A stretch of 64,000 nt of DNA from Montifringilla adamsi (taxonomy: Eukaryota > Chordata > Aves > Passeriformes > Passeridae): positions 2,790,001 through 2,854,000 of the forward strand of contig JAGGNK010003335.1 in assembly GCA_017590115.1 (NCBI GenBank), written 5' to 3'. Of the stretch, positions 50,081-63,700 are shown piece by piece. Below the pieces are notes generated by a model. It was not told where the DNA came from. It ran no database searches and was given only the letters and a program-made list of their open reading frames with translations. Numbering within the stretch: the first letter of the stretch is position 1; each line of letters opens with the position of its first letter. The position numbers were made by a program, and so were the translations under genes.

Positions 50081-52288
50081 ACTAAAGAAGACATACCATA
50101 TGTCTATTACTAAATTGAAATGCAAAGTGGTTTAAGTTTTTTTGATTTTTATTTTTTATACAAGCACCCTCTTCCTTCAACTTTGGTCTTTGGACTGTGT
50201 TTTTTTAGATGAGTAAAATACTTTGTGTCATCTGGATCTAAGTGATAATTTCTCACTAGACCAACCACACAATTCTCACACACTTTTTCCTGCTCCTTTG
50301 CATTGGTTGGGAATTTTTTTGCTGGGGATCACTATAGTTATAAATCATTATCTGGAATTAACATAATGAATTAAATAATGACTTTTATTAACTTGACCAA
50401 TATTAGGCTGTAGGTGAACAGCATCACCACTGCATCTAGCTCCATTAGCTGCATTAAACACAAATGGGAATCGTGACCATCTGTGAGCTGGGATTGCAGC
50501 TCCTTTCTTTCGACAGCCCACAGATTTTAGCCTGCTATGACTGCCCACTTTTTTTGCCCAAACAATTCCAAATATTTTGTGGTCTGGGTGCCAACACTAT
50601 ATTAATTGTTCTTTCCCCAGAAATGTTAGAATTTTCTATATATTGTGTTTGTTAGGAGCCTGTAAATGTCCAGAGCCTGTAAAATCCCCAAAATACCTTT
50701 ACCTGGTAAAGGCAGGCTCCGTATGGAGCATTTCCTCCCTACATTTTTGTGAAGGTCACTGCTAAGGGAGCTCAGATCCTCCAATTCCACCCAGCCATGC
50801 CCTTCCATATTTGTTTTAGCCAACCAGGGAACCAGAAGCAGTTTAGAGAGTCTTGACATTTTAGCTGAATTTCATAAATACTTCAACGATATACTGTGTT
50901 CCTGACAGTGAGCATTGGGAAATAATTTCTTGGGAAAAAGTACACCTGAAGTCATAGATCCTAATGTTTGCAGGAGAGAGTTATGCCTTTGGACATTCAC
51001 ATAGAAAAATTTAGTCATATATACTTAGTGGAGTTATGTATTTTAAGCAGCTGAACCTGTTCATTGACTGGAACCTTTTAGAGCAATACTTCTCTAGAAA
51101 TAAATTCATAGTATTCCTTCATACCAAGTTGCCAAATTACATATTTACTAAATCATGATGCAGATGTTTGTTGACCAGAAATTTGGGGGACAGAAATTTC
51201 ACGCAGACAAAGTCCATGGTCTTACACAAAGGAGTTCAATTAAATATTGAAATTGGGGTCATTCAAATGTAAACACACTTTTTTTCCCCCATATGTTATT
51301 TTTCTATTAAAACTTTTAAAAGAATAAGCATATACATGCTCACATATTCTAGAAAAGATTGGATACAACAGAAGTACTGCTTAGTGATAGAAGACAGATT
51401 AGTTAACTGAACCATATATCAATTTGGTGAAAACCAATTAAGAAAAACTCATTTACAGAATGTTTGCTCTTCATACATAAATAGCAATTTGATGCCAGTT
51501 GTGTTATACTCAGAACATACTTGCAGACTACATTTTGCCACAATTTTTCAAGTTTCAATTTTGAAACTGAAAGTACAGTTACTGGAAATTAATATAAAAT
51601 GGACTCACATAATAAAACATTAGTACAGAGTCAGAATTCAAACACACTCTTCATTGAGTGGACAGGATTTTAGCTCTATTAACACTTAAAAACTTTAAGC
51701 TGTTAAAGCCAGTGCTTGAAGAGAGAAAGCAACCTCATGAGAAAAATTTCTAAACCCAAAACATTTCTAACGGATGTACTAATATTGGCCTTTCCCAACA
51801 ATAACACTTTAGAACTTCTCAGCTCCATGATTCAGTTTTTCCTTCCATAAATAATTACAATAGCCACTTCCATAAATAATTACAATAGTAGTGAGCCTAC
51901 TTCAAGTGCATGTGGGCCAGAGGTGAAAGCAGCTCCAAAATGAAGGACATCTCTCACAATGAATGACAGTTAAAAAGTTTGCCCAAATGTTGTTTGGATT
52001 TCTAAGCCAGGTTAAAGCTTATCTTTTCTAGCTACATGCATATGTGCTGGGATTTGGCATGGATTGTATTTGTTTTAGTGGATCCTGGCCCTGAAAGTGT
52101 TTGCTTATAGCTTTTATTTATGCTCCTAAGTGTTACGTGTGTACAGTGAGCAAGGAGCAAACAGCAGCACTAACATGACATGTACTTGCTGATTTTTCTC
52201 CAGGAATGATGGAAGTTCAGGTATATCACTCACCAAATCTGACTACAGGGGAAATTTACTAAAGGTAAATTATGTTATATAGTTTTTT
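50081..52288. other. Noncoding DNA with one tandem duplication
   Basis: AT-rich, no gene. A 22-bp direct repeat occurs at 51,842-51,863 and 51,867-51,888 (period 25), containing ATAAATAATTACAATAG. Otherwise nothing is recognised. Confidence 0.55.
51842..51888 (+). repeat. 25-bp-period tandem duplication, two copies
   Basis: Two identical 22-bp copies are separated by 3 bases. Their perfect identity in otherwise decayed DNA suggests a recent local slippage or duplication event. Confidence 0.9.
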
Positions 52289-52370
52289 GTTTGTTTTTAA
52301 TTTTTTTTTTGTTTGTTTTAATGAAAAAAACACCGAAACCCACAAAAAAAAAATAAATCAAAAAACAAAC
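52289..52370. repeat. T-rich/A-rich imperfect inverted repeat
   Basis: A T-rich arm starting GTTTGTTTTTAATTTTTT (52,289 on) faces an A-rich arm ending TAAATCAAAAAACAAAC (to 52,370). Together they could form an imperfect stem of about 25 bp with a 30-nt middle. It is most likely low-complexity sequence, possibly the relic of two facing A-rich tails. Confidence 0.6.
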
Positions 52371-55300
52371 CACTACCAAGACACCACTTCCACTATAAAA
52401 TATTCACAGCTCATACATATTGCATTTGGTGAATATTGCAGTCTGAACAGATCCATGCCTACATTTCAGATGATGAAACTTCTAAGCATTGATGCCTATT
52501 ACATATCAATATGTACACACTAAAATAACAGAATGAGGTGTGTGAGGATAGGAGTATCTGTGTTGTTTTCCAGAAGTCTCTTCTAATGCTGAAGGCTAAA
52601 CAGACACCAATCATGTTAAAAAAGATCACCCCAGGGTGTGAGAAGAGATCAAACTGTAATTGTTCTCCCATAATTTTTGTTAGAATTACAAAGACAGCAG
52701 AGAGAATAACCTTATTAAGTTTTCTGCATTGCTGTTAAGAATTTTTGGAGGTTCTCAGAGTTTCCCATTAAGTAGCCTAGCAAATCAGTAAGAAAAGGAG
52801 GAAGGAGGGGAAGCAGCCCTGTAAGGTCCTCTTTACATAAAAATATATCACTGAAGAATATGAAGGAAATAAAAAAAATTGCTGGTATCACCATTATGTA
52901 ACAGTCTCCAGTTACTAAAAATATAACTACTTCAGGTCAGCATATTTCTTAATAATTAAGGGCCCTTACTGTAACTCATTAGTGCACATATTTGAGCTTG
53001 TCTCAAAATAACTTCTCCTTTGCCATTCAAAATCAACAAGACTCTGAGCTTGCTTTCTTTACCCTGGCAAGGTCTGAAACAGCAAGTTACACACTTTTGT
53101 AAAGGGCAGATCCTTCAGGATACAAGATTATGGTCCTTCAAAGGCAGAAACTGAACACTGAATCTGAGACATCCCCAGCAGTCCACGTGCTTTCAGCAAT
53201 GGCTTGATGTTAACACACCATCAGTTTGATATTCATGATGCTGCTTCTTTCCATAAGGGTTGGTTAAACTAAGTGCTAAACATGAAATCACTATAAATGT
53301 ATCAAGTATTCATGTATATATTTTCCAATGATTAATTAATGGGAACCAGTTTGTAAAGATATGCAGTAAATCAAATCCAAGTTTCAGGGCAGTGGCAACC
53401 TGACAAGTTGTCTTTCACAAAACCTGAGACACTTTACTGAAATGGCTTCAAAAGGTTGACATTAATCTTATCCCAAATGTATCAAAGCAATTTACAAATG
53501 AAAGTGTACAACTGCACCAAAGAGAATTTCAAAAGCTAGGATGGAATGAAATACAAATCTTGCATTTCTAATTGCAGAGCTCAATTCCTGAAATTAGCTT
53601 TCCCTAAATAATTCCTTCTCTGAAACACAAATAATGAGTCTACTGACAAAGTTGCTACACACTGATAGTAGGCAGGAGAAGAAAAAAAAAAACTTATTTG
53701 GAAGAGTGAGAGATTGTACCTATTACTACATTTTTAATTATTTGAGAGGTACTTATACATCAGAGCAGACCTAGTTATATAACCCCAAGACATTTAAGAG
53801 CCTATTAAAAGTGTGTATTGTTAATTGCAACCTTCTTATTTATAAAGAACTTTAAACTATGGGTTTGTGCCTCAAATCCCTCTCTTCCCCTGCACAATCT
53901 AAGTAGCCAGGCAATTAGACTAATAGTCAGACTCCCTGGGGATAAAACCATCAGGAACTACCTATGTTCTGTGGTACAGTATTACCGTGTTTGAGATATG
54001 TTTGGTAATGAGAAAAATAAATACCAGAGGCATACGATTATTTCTGTAATGTAACTTGCATTTTTCTAAACCCCCTAATAAGTAGATTAATTTAGATCTC
54101 ATAAAAGAGATAGAGATGTGCCACCGAGTTTAAAAATCAAAGACCGTGAAAGCCGTTTAATACAAGATTTTATCAGACATGATCAATATAAGCATCTGCA
54201 AACTGAATCTTATCATTCGTATTCATGTTTCCTTTCTGGCCACTTAGTATTCTCAATAACACAGAGAATGAGTCAGCACAAACTGGCTGAATTTTACCAG
54301 ATGTTTTCTGGTGCTTGCTCTAAAACAAGGCATAACTTGCAGTAAAATGTAAAAACTAACACAAACAAAAAAATCCAACCCCAAATCACAAACATGTCCT
54401 TTCAAAAGGAAATTAATCATGCCACCCACAATTATTAAGTAACTTATGAAAGAGTAGAGTACTTTTAACTGTATCTAGTGAAACTTAATTCCACAATTTA
54501 TGAAAATCAGGGAGATTACTTAATTTTTAATTTATGTGTGTCCATGCATAACTCCAAGCAAAGCTGAAAGTCTGGTGACTCAGTGAGCAAGGCAAACCCA
54601 GGAAATTTTAAAATAAAGTATCAGCAGTGGATATTGAGCAGTTCTCAACTCTTAGCTTGTGAAAGCTGGTTTACAGAAGTCAAATTGTAACCATACAAAG
54701 TATTTCTCTTACAAATACACTCTGTTGCGAAAGCAGCAGCAATCATAGTTTGTGTCCTGGTGAGAGGAGTGCAGCACACTAGATTTTCTGCTAAGATTTA
54801 ATGCACTGTTTGTAGTTTAAGGCCCCCAAACCAATGCTCTGCACAATGTTCTGATATCAAAGCTGGTGCCTCCCCATACCCTGGCAGAGACCCCACAATG
54901 CCATCATACAGCACACACCACAGAGATTCTAGGGGCAGAACAATCCAAATTTAACAGGGCTGCCTAAGTTTTCCTGACTGCTTCCAAATTACTCTGGTCC
55001 TTAGAAACAGAGATGCAAGTGAATTTAAATAGAACACATCAAACAGCAGCACCCTGTGTGCATTTAACTACTAAACCTGTTAATAACTTTTGTTATTGTA
55101 AGCAGTTTCCTTTCACCACTGAAACTGAGAATATAATTTGTAGGTAAGAGAGTCTCACTTTGAGCCCACAATGAGAACACCATGTGGCAAGGGTTCAGCT
55201 ATTAGTTTCACATTCATTTAAGGCCTATGAAATGCAGTTAATTCATTAAAATGCAATTATGCAATGCAAATTCAGAGAGAGTAAAATGTCTTCTTTTTAG

Positions 55301-55639
55301 TTCATTTCCATGTTAAATTAAAGATCTTAACCTCTCTATTATGCATATCTTCATTGCAAAACATAAAAAATAAAAAATTTAGACATTGAAGAATTCCTTT
55401 CTGCTGATTTAAAGACAACTCCTTTCCTTTGATTTGAATTTATACTCGCTCTGGAAACCACACATCTAAGTCTTTCTGTCTTCCTAAAAATGATACTACC
55501 AGGAAGGGTGAGAGTAGGGGAAAGTTTAACCATGTTTGTGGGGGAATAAACATCAAAAATTATCATTGGGTAAATCTACCCAGGTTCATAATTTTCATAT
55601 GGAACCCCTGCACCTCTGTGCAAGTTCAGCATATGTAAC
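52371..55639. other. AT-rich noncoding DNA, nothing recognised
   Basis: No gene, RNA or transposon is recognised. Short open frames only. Confidence 0.55.
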
Positions 55640-56000
55640 CCATCCTGAAGGTTAAATCCCCCCGCTCCAGAACTGCCCCTCAGTGCTGGGCTCAGCTCTC
55701 TGGGGGTGCTCACACAGAGCCAGTGCACACATCCACACACTGCAGCAAGCAGTGCTGCAGAACGCCCCTGGGCCACAGCCTCCTCCTGAGCTATTCCAGC
55801 CAGCTCACACACCACTCACTGCTCACAGACTGGGGAACCCCAAAAACATCAAACTCCAGCAGAGCCTCAGCTGCTGCAGCAGCTCCAGGCTGCACAGGGA
55901 ACAGACAGTCCTGCCACAGAAGTAATGCTCAAAATGTGCAAGTTCAGAGCTCTGCGCACAGCCAAGCTTCAGCCCGCAGAAGCAGAGAAGACTGTGCTTG
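55640..56000. other. GC-richer patch of unknown origin
   Basis: This stretch is richer in G+C and CAG/CTGC trinucleotides than its surroundings and directly precedes the solo LTR. Overlapping open frames on both strands (+ 55,723-56,001, 92 codons; - 55,815-55,576, 79 codons) reflect this composition and show no domain. It might be an older repeat or an untranslated exon. I cannot identify it. Confidence 0.3.
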
Positions 56001-56033
56001 AATGAGTGTCAGACCCATCCCCAGCAATCCCTT

Positions 56034-56037
56034 ACAC
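56034..56037. repeat. Target site duplication ACAC, left copy
   Basis: ACAC immediately precedes the LTR start and is repeated immediately after its end (56,495-56,498). A 4-bp match alone is weak, but it sits exactly at both independently defined LTR ends. Confidence 0.65.
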
Positions 56038-56312
56038 TGATGCCTGAGGTTTTAGCTTTTATATTTTTCAGATTCTGTGCTGCTTTGGTGTGCAGCTCTG
56101 AGCTTCATAGTAGGGGATGGTGAGATCTCTTCACAGAGCAGGGAGATAAAACAATTCCTTCTCTAGCTGGGGACCAAGGACAAATGATCCAAGTCTCAGA
56201 TCCAAGAGCATAAACAATGGCAGAATGAAGAGAGAAAAACAAAAAGGATGGGACTTCATCATCTAAAGCTATAATTGGACAATTAACCTCAACATGCTAA
56301 TAGACCAGAACT

Positions 56313-56320
56313 TATAAAAG
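56313..56320 (+). promoter_or_regulatory. TATA box in solo LTR
   Basis: TATAAAAG lies 275 bases into the LTR and about 110 bases before the polyadenylation signal. The likely start site is near 56,345. Rightward transcription from this LTR into 56.5 kb and beyond would be possible. Confidence 0.6.
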
Positions 56321-56426
56321 TGTAAGACCCTGTGACTGGTCATCTATTTTGTGACCATTTTGAGTTCATCTTGGGCATAGCCCTGGCTGGGCTCTTATAC
56401 TACTCAAGATATATCCATTAAAAATT

Positions 56427-56432
56427 AATAAA
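56427..56432 (+). promoter_or_regulatory. AATAAA polyadenylation signal in solo LTR
   Basis: AATAAA is followed by CCCTACTTTATTCTTT and a T/G-rich stretch (CTCTGTCTAGTCTCTGTTC), as expected for retroviral R/U5. Confidence 0.65.
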
Positions 56433-56714
56433 TCCCTACTTTATTCTTTAACTCTGTCTAGTCTCTGTTCTAGATCAGCCTTCACAAGGCATCAACACAA
56501 ACATCCCTCATGAAGCCTCAATGAAGCTGGCTCCTTTTGGGGTGGCCACAATTAACAAGTCCTTTACAGCTGTATTCAAGAACTTTTTGGCATGGAAACA
56601 GGACTCTTTTAACAATGCCAACCATATATTCCAGTTAACTGCTCAATTTCTTGCCTATCAATATGTATTAGTAGTATTAACAGTAAGACTACTTTTCTTT
56701 CCAGTGCAAATGTA

Positions 56715-56775
56715 ACATCAGATTGTATTTAGTATTCGTTCAGTATTACTGAGTACTCAGTACTGAGTATTTAGT
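56715..56775. repeat. AGTATT-rich tandem with 16-bp palindrome
   Basis: AGTATT recurs at irregular 13-16 base steps (TAGTATT, CAGTATT, GAGTATT). It encloses the perfect palindrome TACTGAGTACTCAGTA (56,747-56,762). It looks like a small decayed tandem repeat. Confidence 0.6.
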
Positions 56776-57679
56776 TCAATTTCATTAGCAAACACTGAAT
56801 AAGAATATAATTTTAGAATTATGATTCTAATAGCACATTTCAACATCATTCTGCTACATTGTTTACTCCAAACAGGCAATCACATGCAGTGACCACCAAA
56901 ATAGGGTCTCAAATTTTAATACAAACCAGATACCTGTTAAAAAAAATCCTCCAACAAAACCAAGAAAACACACAAAAATATTTTTAAATTGTTTATTATT
57001 TTATTTTGTTACATTTTCTACTTTCAGGTACATGCATAATTTATCACTATCAGTGGGATCTTAAAGGTTAATTATGCTAAAGAAGTTATTCAAACTCCCT
57101 AAAAAGAATACAAACCAATTTCCCTGACAGTTTCAGCCAAACTTTCCTGGGTTTAGTCAGTTGAATACCAGGAGTACTTCCAGTGAATATGCTGCTATTA
57201 TTATTATTAATATTTGAAGCTTCACTTGTGTGGATAAAAACTTCTGAGAAGTCCAAATCTATGCATCTGTCTCTGCTTAATCAGGTGTTGGTGTGGCCCT
57301 TGTGCTTCTGGTTTTGCCTGTGCTTCAGAACTGGGCAGTGACAGCTATTTGCAACCGGATCTAAATCTAAATCTAAATATTTGTATTAACGTTAACAAAA
57401 CAACTTTGCCAGTGATGCTGAAGCACGGTGAGGATGTGGCTCTAACTTGCATTGTACAGAACATTGCACAGCTGGCAGTGTTTTGTAAGCCAGGTAGATG
57501 TTCAGACAATATGCAGTGTATGAATAGTCTTCCAATTTGGACATTCTTAATGAACCCCATATCCTGCTCCACAAATAAAGCGCACTGAAAGAACAGGGAA
57601 AAAAAAACCTGAAATAAATGTAGCTCTGGAATAAAAGAACAGTGTTGAGGAAATCAAAGTAAACCATTACTTTATTTTT

Positions 57680-57700
57680 AACACACACACACACACACAC
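57680..57700 (+). repeat. (AC)n microsatellite
   Basis: Ten or so uninterrupted AC units follow TTTATTTTTA. It is a simple dinucleotide repeat. Confidence 0.95.
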
Positions 57701-60700
57701 AAAATAGAACAAACTACAACAACAACAAAAACCCACAGAAGCCATTCTAACAAAACTTTAAATTTGCTTCTGGATGGCAGTTAAAATCCTGTCATTTGTG
57801 TTCCTATTTTAATCCTAAGCTTTCATCTCTGGGAGCAACACAGCACAAAATATGGGTATGAGCTCATTAAAGTTCAAGTCATTGCTGAAAACAAATACCT
57901 GCTGAGCACAAGCTGGTGCAAGCGAGAACTCTATAAATTGTTTACAAAGAGTATCCTTACTTGACCAAAAAAAAAAAAAAAAGGCTGGAAATAAAACTGA
58001 CTCCCAGTTTATTTTCGAATGTTTTAACTCTCTTTCCTAGGAAAAATTACTTTGCAAAGTTGGCTGAGAACAGAGGTGCAACAGCCACATTCTCTCATAT
58101 CAGTGAAGTTCCACAGTTGTGGAACTGGCAGTTGAAATTGCCTTCTAGTAACTCAAGTTATTTCTAGCTACAAACAAAACCAAAAGGAGGTTTGTCCCAT
58201 TTCCATTGCCAATGTATCTGGCCTTCATTTGGGAACAAGAGTGCATTAGGTTATCTGTATTGTGGATTCCATTAATAGAAAAAATGTTTTAAGAGGCATT
58301 CTCATGTTTAAATAGCTCTTCTTAGGTTTACAGCACCCATTCCGGATTTACGTTCTCCTGAAAGTATTTCCCTTTTTTGTCAGTAAAATTTCTGCCAAAT
58401 TTTAACTCTGTCACTCCTTCTTAAGAAGGAAGAAGATCTTGTTTTTTGAGTACAGGACAAAGTTCAGAGTTGAGAGCTCATTTTGGATCTTCCCAGCACC
58501 CTCATGTGGCAAACCAGATGCAATTTAATTTAGTGAGTGCTGATGTCAGAATTTTGTTGGAATGAGTTGCTTTTGTGGTCTGTGTGCCAACCACCCCTGG
58601 TTTCACTCTCTGGTTTGTGCTGCAGAGAAAATGCAGGATGTGTGGTAAGTAAAGCAGACCAAGTGTGCTGGGAAGGCACCTGAAGTGGTGCTGGCAGGTG
58701 TTCTGCCCACTGAGGAAACCCTCCAGCACAGCTGCTGGCCCTTTGCATCAGATATACCTTCCTTTTAGACCTGGATAAGCAAAATACTTTGGCCTGCACT
58801 GAGCTGGCCCTTGTATGTGTGTGTGCTGCACTGGTCTGACCAGGATCAGTGATCTGATATTCCCAGTTTAGGTGTACATCTGGGTGATTACATTTCAAGG
58901 ACAACACATTTCAAATTATTCTCGTGGTTATACACATATTTCCAAATGGAGTAGAGGAGACATACGTATTATCTGACTGTGAGGATATAGGCTATTTTAA
59001 TGGTGAAGGTATTTTAAAGTGAGCCATCTACAAATTATTCATGTTACTAAAAAGAGCATGAATTATTTCATCATTCCCTTCAGTTAACAAAGTCTTTAAT
59101 GTGAAGTCAAACCTCTCTATTAAAAAGGCTTTTAAGCAAATCTCCACCTGGCTTTGTCCCACCTCCTGGACAGTAGTGAGGAGAGTGAAACAGAACTGGC
59201 ATTTTTATGTAGTTTGTGACGATAGCCACTGTGTTTCTCCTGGCTGATTTGCAAGACTCTCTTATCATCATGAGCAGTGATAGGCTGTTTCAATTCCTTT
59301 TCTCTCTGAACCATCTTTATAATTTATTTTTGAAAAACCAGAGAGCCATTTTGCTTTCAACCTTGCTATTTCCATTCTTTCTTGGCCAGTCTGCTGCTCA
59401 CACCCCGCTGCAGCATGGCCAGTGCCCTTCCGAGATAACGAGCACAGCACTTCTGCATTGTGTCTTTTCTCAGACAGGGTGGATTTCCAATCCCAGACAG
59501 GAAAACCTCAAGTATCTGGGTAGCAGCATGATGCTGCACTGCACCCACCACGCCACAAAGCAGACATTATCAGGTTATTTCAGGGTTCCAGTAGATAGGA
59601 ATATTGAACTGCCTCTGCTGGGACAGCTCCAAATTACAACTGAACCAATACCTCCGAGGTATGCAGGGTTTTAATGTAGAACTCCAGTGTCAATCAATCA
59701 TTCAGCATTAAAGATTAAGTACAACTAGAAAGATGAAAGTTAAATAAAAGCAATTGTAATGCATCACAATATTTTCTCAAATATTTTGGGATTTTTAAAC
59801 CAATGGACTTCATAGAAGTAAAACACAGACTTGCTGAAACAAAACAGAAGTCTGCAGAAGCCTCACCATGCAATCCTTGCTTTCAGTTGTTTATTACAAC
59901 ATAATTTCACTATAGTTTTTACATGTTTATCTTTTTAGCAGGACAACTATATGTATTTGCCAATAAAGAAATATTTTTAAATGCTTTTAAAAGCTGAATT
60001 AAGGAAAGACTATTTCCTTGAAAATCATGAAACTTTTTGGCATTGACCCCCTCAGTTTCTGTAAATCTCATATTTTGTTTATTATCACTATTTGAAAGAT
60101 TTGAACTTTTGTTTATAGCTTTTTAAAGACTAAAATACGGTTATCAAGTGTGACTCTAAGTAAAACAATAGCAGCTTAGCTAATGCTAGTCTCAGATGAT
60201 GGAGCACTTGAATATGATACAAAAATAAATCCTTTTGGGGGATTTTGGACTTAGTTGTTTCTCATATATTATCAGTGAACCATGATCAGGTCAGTGCAGT
60301 GGGGCTGTGCTAGGCAGCCAGGAGAAAAATAATTCCTATTTAAAAGCAAATTGGAGATGTCTTTGAAAAGGGTATATACAAGTGATAAATTTTAAAGAAA
60401 AATCAAAATTGTGTAGTTAAAGAAACTTTAAAAATGCATTTTAAATTTGCCTCTTAAGCATTTGTGGGAATTGTAGTATAGTATTACTGTGTTGTACGGA
60501 AGACATATAAAAAGATTTTAAAACTTTCATTAAGATGAAAATTAGTGAAACACACCCTTTTGTCTAGGTTGCACCTCCTTATCAGTAAATTGGACTGTAA
60601 CAGGCATAACTCTCCTCTCTCTGTCTCTCTCTAAATACAAGTGCTTTCAAACTGGAGAGAGAATTCCTCTGCTACAACAGATTTCTTTTGAGTGATTTTG

Positions 60701-63700
60701 TACTTGGACTGCAAACTCTCTTAAGACAAAAAAAGTTTTCTAGAACACAGAAAAAGTGAAATGTATTAAAACTCTTATTTTGAGCTTTTATATTAACTTC
60801 AAAAATCACCCAATGCTCCGAATACTTCAGATATAACACATAAGCCAAAAATCTCTCCACTAAATCAACTAGTCCAGGCAATAACATCAGTGATTGCTAT
60901 TTGGTTATGACAACTACAGTCCCAATTGCTCTGCACTTCCACAGAGGATCCTTGATTTATTCACAGCTAATTTCTTAAATGTCACAACAGCTTTATGAAA
61001 GTCTGCAGCAAAGGAATGATGATATTTTTTCGAAAACCTCCAAAATGAAGAATATTAACCATTAATACCACTATGAAAAGAGGTTTTAAAATTACAAATT
61101 CCAGCCACATCTGCCATACATCCTATTAATACAGGTTACCTTTTTTTCCTCTTATGGAAATACTTTGAAATAAACAAGACACAACTAAGCAAAGAACTAA
61201 TGTATCATCTCTGCAAGATATTACAGCTGGGTGTGTAAAATCTCGTGAGGCACCACCTTTCAAATGTGTAAAACTGCAATGTATGTAGGGGGTGGAGACA
61301 TGACATGTGTCTCAACAAAGAGGTCAAAGAACCTTGGGTAATGATCCCCAACTCTTCAAACATCATGGAGGTGATAAAGTTCAGGTCAATTTTAGATTAA
61401 CACACCAGAGATCCCATGGAAAAATGAATCCCAACAAGAGGGACAGTCTGGCAGGCTGACACTTATAACTATCACTCAGGAGAATGACAAACCCACCTGC
61501 CTGGCTGTCCCCGTGCTCCTGCCTCTGCTCAGCCTCCCTGCTGCCTTTCGTACAGAGCTCACCCTTGAGGACAGGCAAGGAGGGATGCAGGGAGTTGTTG
61601 GCTCAGCAAGTCCCAGCTGAGCAGGGAGAACAGGCAGCTACATAAACAAGGTTATTTTACCCGTTTAGGGATTCGGATCATGGGTAGGATCATGAGTGCC
61701 TCTGAAAGCCAAAGCTGAGGAGTCAGATTCGAGTTGAGCAAAATATATCCCAAGACAGATTTTTATTTTTTTTTTCCGTTGGAATTTTTATTATTTTAAA
61801 GGTCATTTCACAACTACATAACTAATGAGAAATGATATATTCCTTGAGTCATTTGGGATCTGCCACAGAGCATTTGACCAAAGGTGTGCAGCTACTGAAC
61901 TTTGACATTCCAGGGAGATGAGGGGCAGCAGTTGTAGCTCATATCAAATCTCATGTGGCAGTTCATATTTGCCAATATCTCTTTCAAGCTGAAATGATGT
62001 GATTTCCTCCCTGGTGGTTTCACAAGTAGCTTTCATCAAAAGTTTGTTTAAATCTGGCATGGCAAAGGTTTGCAGCAGCACTCTTGGCAAGACACAGAGG
62101 TTTCCTTTATGAGACCATATATGTTTTAGTTTTCCCTGGATATTAATATGAAGCCTAAGTTAGTATTTCTGAGCTTATTTCTGCAGAAACCCAGAAAGAA
62201 TGAAAAGAGGGCGCACATCCATGATTTGCCAGCTAATGTACATATCTCTGATACTGTGCTCCCTCTGGTCATTTTTGAGTACTTTGCCACTTAAAAATAC
62301 ACGTATTCAAAATAAAACAAACCCCACAGAAGCTAGAATATACTGTTCTGCTGTGTCATATAAATAGTCGGTTAAATGCACTCTGTCAGTTCAGCATGTT
62401 GAACATTTGTAATTTAACACTTAGCTGTAGTTTAAAAACTATTCTGTATCAAAATCAGCAGTAGTTTAAAATTCGTACTGTAAGTTGTTTCCTGCCGTAT
62501 TAGAAAAAATACTGCTTTCTACTTCTACTCTCTGTTCAAATTGACCCTCAGTGCCTCTTTTCTTCTATTTCTCTGCTAAAATTTTTCATCTGTTTTAATA
62601 CACTTTGTTTAAGGATGTTGAAACTATAAAGGCTTCTTTTGATTCTACTTAGTTTGGTTTTTCTTTTTCATCTGCAGCATGGAAGTCTTATCCTGTTGGA
62701 AACCTTTTCAAAGAAACATGCACAACACTACCTGCAGAATCTCACCCCATCCTTGTGCTGATGGAAAGGAGGCAAGAATGCTGGACTAAAATTCACCCTG
62801 TGCTCGTGCCCTGAGATTCCCCATGCAGCAAATATCAGTAGAAGGATCCTTGCTGATCCTTGCAGCTCCCGTGGCCTGTGCTGAGGGATGGAGCAAGGTT
62901 GCTTGGTTGAATATTTGCTGTTCATTCAAAAGCCTTTTGTCACCATTTTGGTGAATTTTCCTCTCTCATACTATACTAAAACAATAGCAAAACTAAAAAA
63001 AAGTTCTGCTTATGCTTACCAGGCAGGTTTCATCCAAATTTTACAGTTATAATTAAAAACTACATTTTCATTAAGGAAATTATGAATTGCAATAAAGTGC
63101 AAAGAACATGCAAAATGAATAATTAACATTGTATAGACTTCAGCATCTTAATGAAGATTAAATAATACATATATTCAAACTGGATTAGCACATCCACTGA
63201 AAGCTGTTATGTGCTCAGTAGGGGAGTCTATGCACTCACAAAATAATGTTTTATGAGGAGTATTCTAGCAACATTAAGCATAAGGTTGTCATATATAAAA
63301 TGAATAACGTTTTATATAAAAGAAGCTGTAATTCCAGTGAATGAAGTCATTTCATCTCCCTGCTGCTTCTACCTTTAGGAATATACTGTAAATGAAAAGT
63401 GGCTCAATGTGAACTCTAGTTAAATAGAATATGAATCCTCTTTTTCAAAGTTAATGAGACTTGGAAACCCGCATTTAAAAAAATGTTGTGATTTTAAATC
63501 ACAAATTTCATTAAGACTTGAATACAGCACCTACATTCTTGTTTTATTAAGACTCCCACTTCCTTAGCTATGTAGGACAGGATGTCACCTTGCTTGTCCT
63601 GATCTTTGTGTTCAGCCTGCCCACCACTTACAGCTTCTTCTTTATAATGGGGAGGTCTGCTTAAGAGATCCTGCATTAACAGAAGGCAGGTGAACAATGA

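Larger units (their letters stand above)
56038..56494 (+). mobile_element. Solo LTR of an endogenous retrovirus
   Basis: This 457-bp element begins TGATGCCTGAGG and ends CAAGGCATCA, giving perfect 7-bp terminal inverted repeats (TGATGCC/GGCATCA) with the canonical TG...CA ends. It is flanked by a 4-bp duplication, ACAC (56,034-56,037 and 56,495-56,498). It carries a TATA box (TATAAAAG, 56,313-56,320) and an AATAAA signal (56,427-56,432) in the right order and spacing for U3-R-U5. No primer-binding site, gag or second LTR adjoins it, so it is a solo LTR left by recombination between the two LTRs of a provirus. A 4-bp duplication fits gammaretrovirus-like (class I) integration. The 5' sequence recalls a common songbird LTR; that is memory, not a search. 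Confidence 0.9.

Noticed and set aside
59216..59674. 152-codon + strand open frame
   Set aside because: Longest frame outside the ERV, but no recognisable domain and overlapped by minus-strand frames. Its length is not surprising for 64 kb of six-frame sequence.
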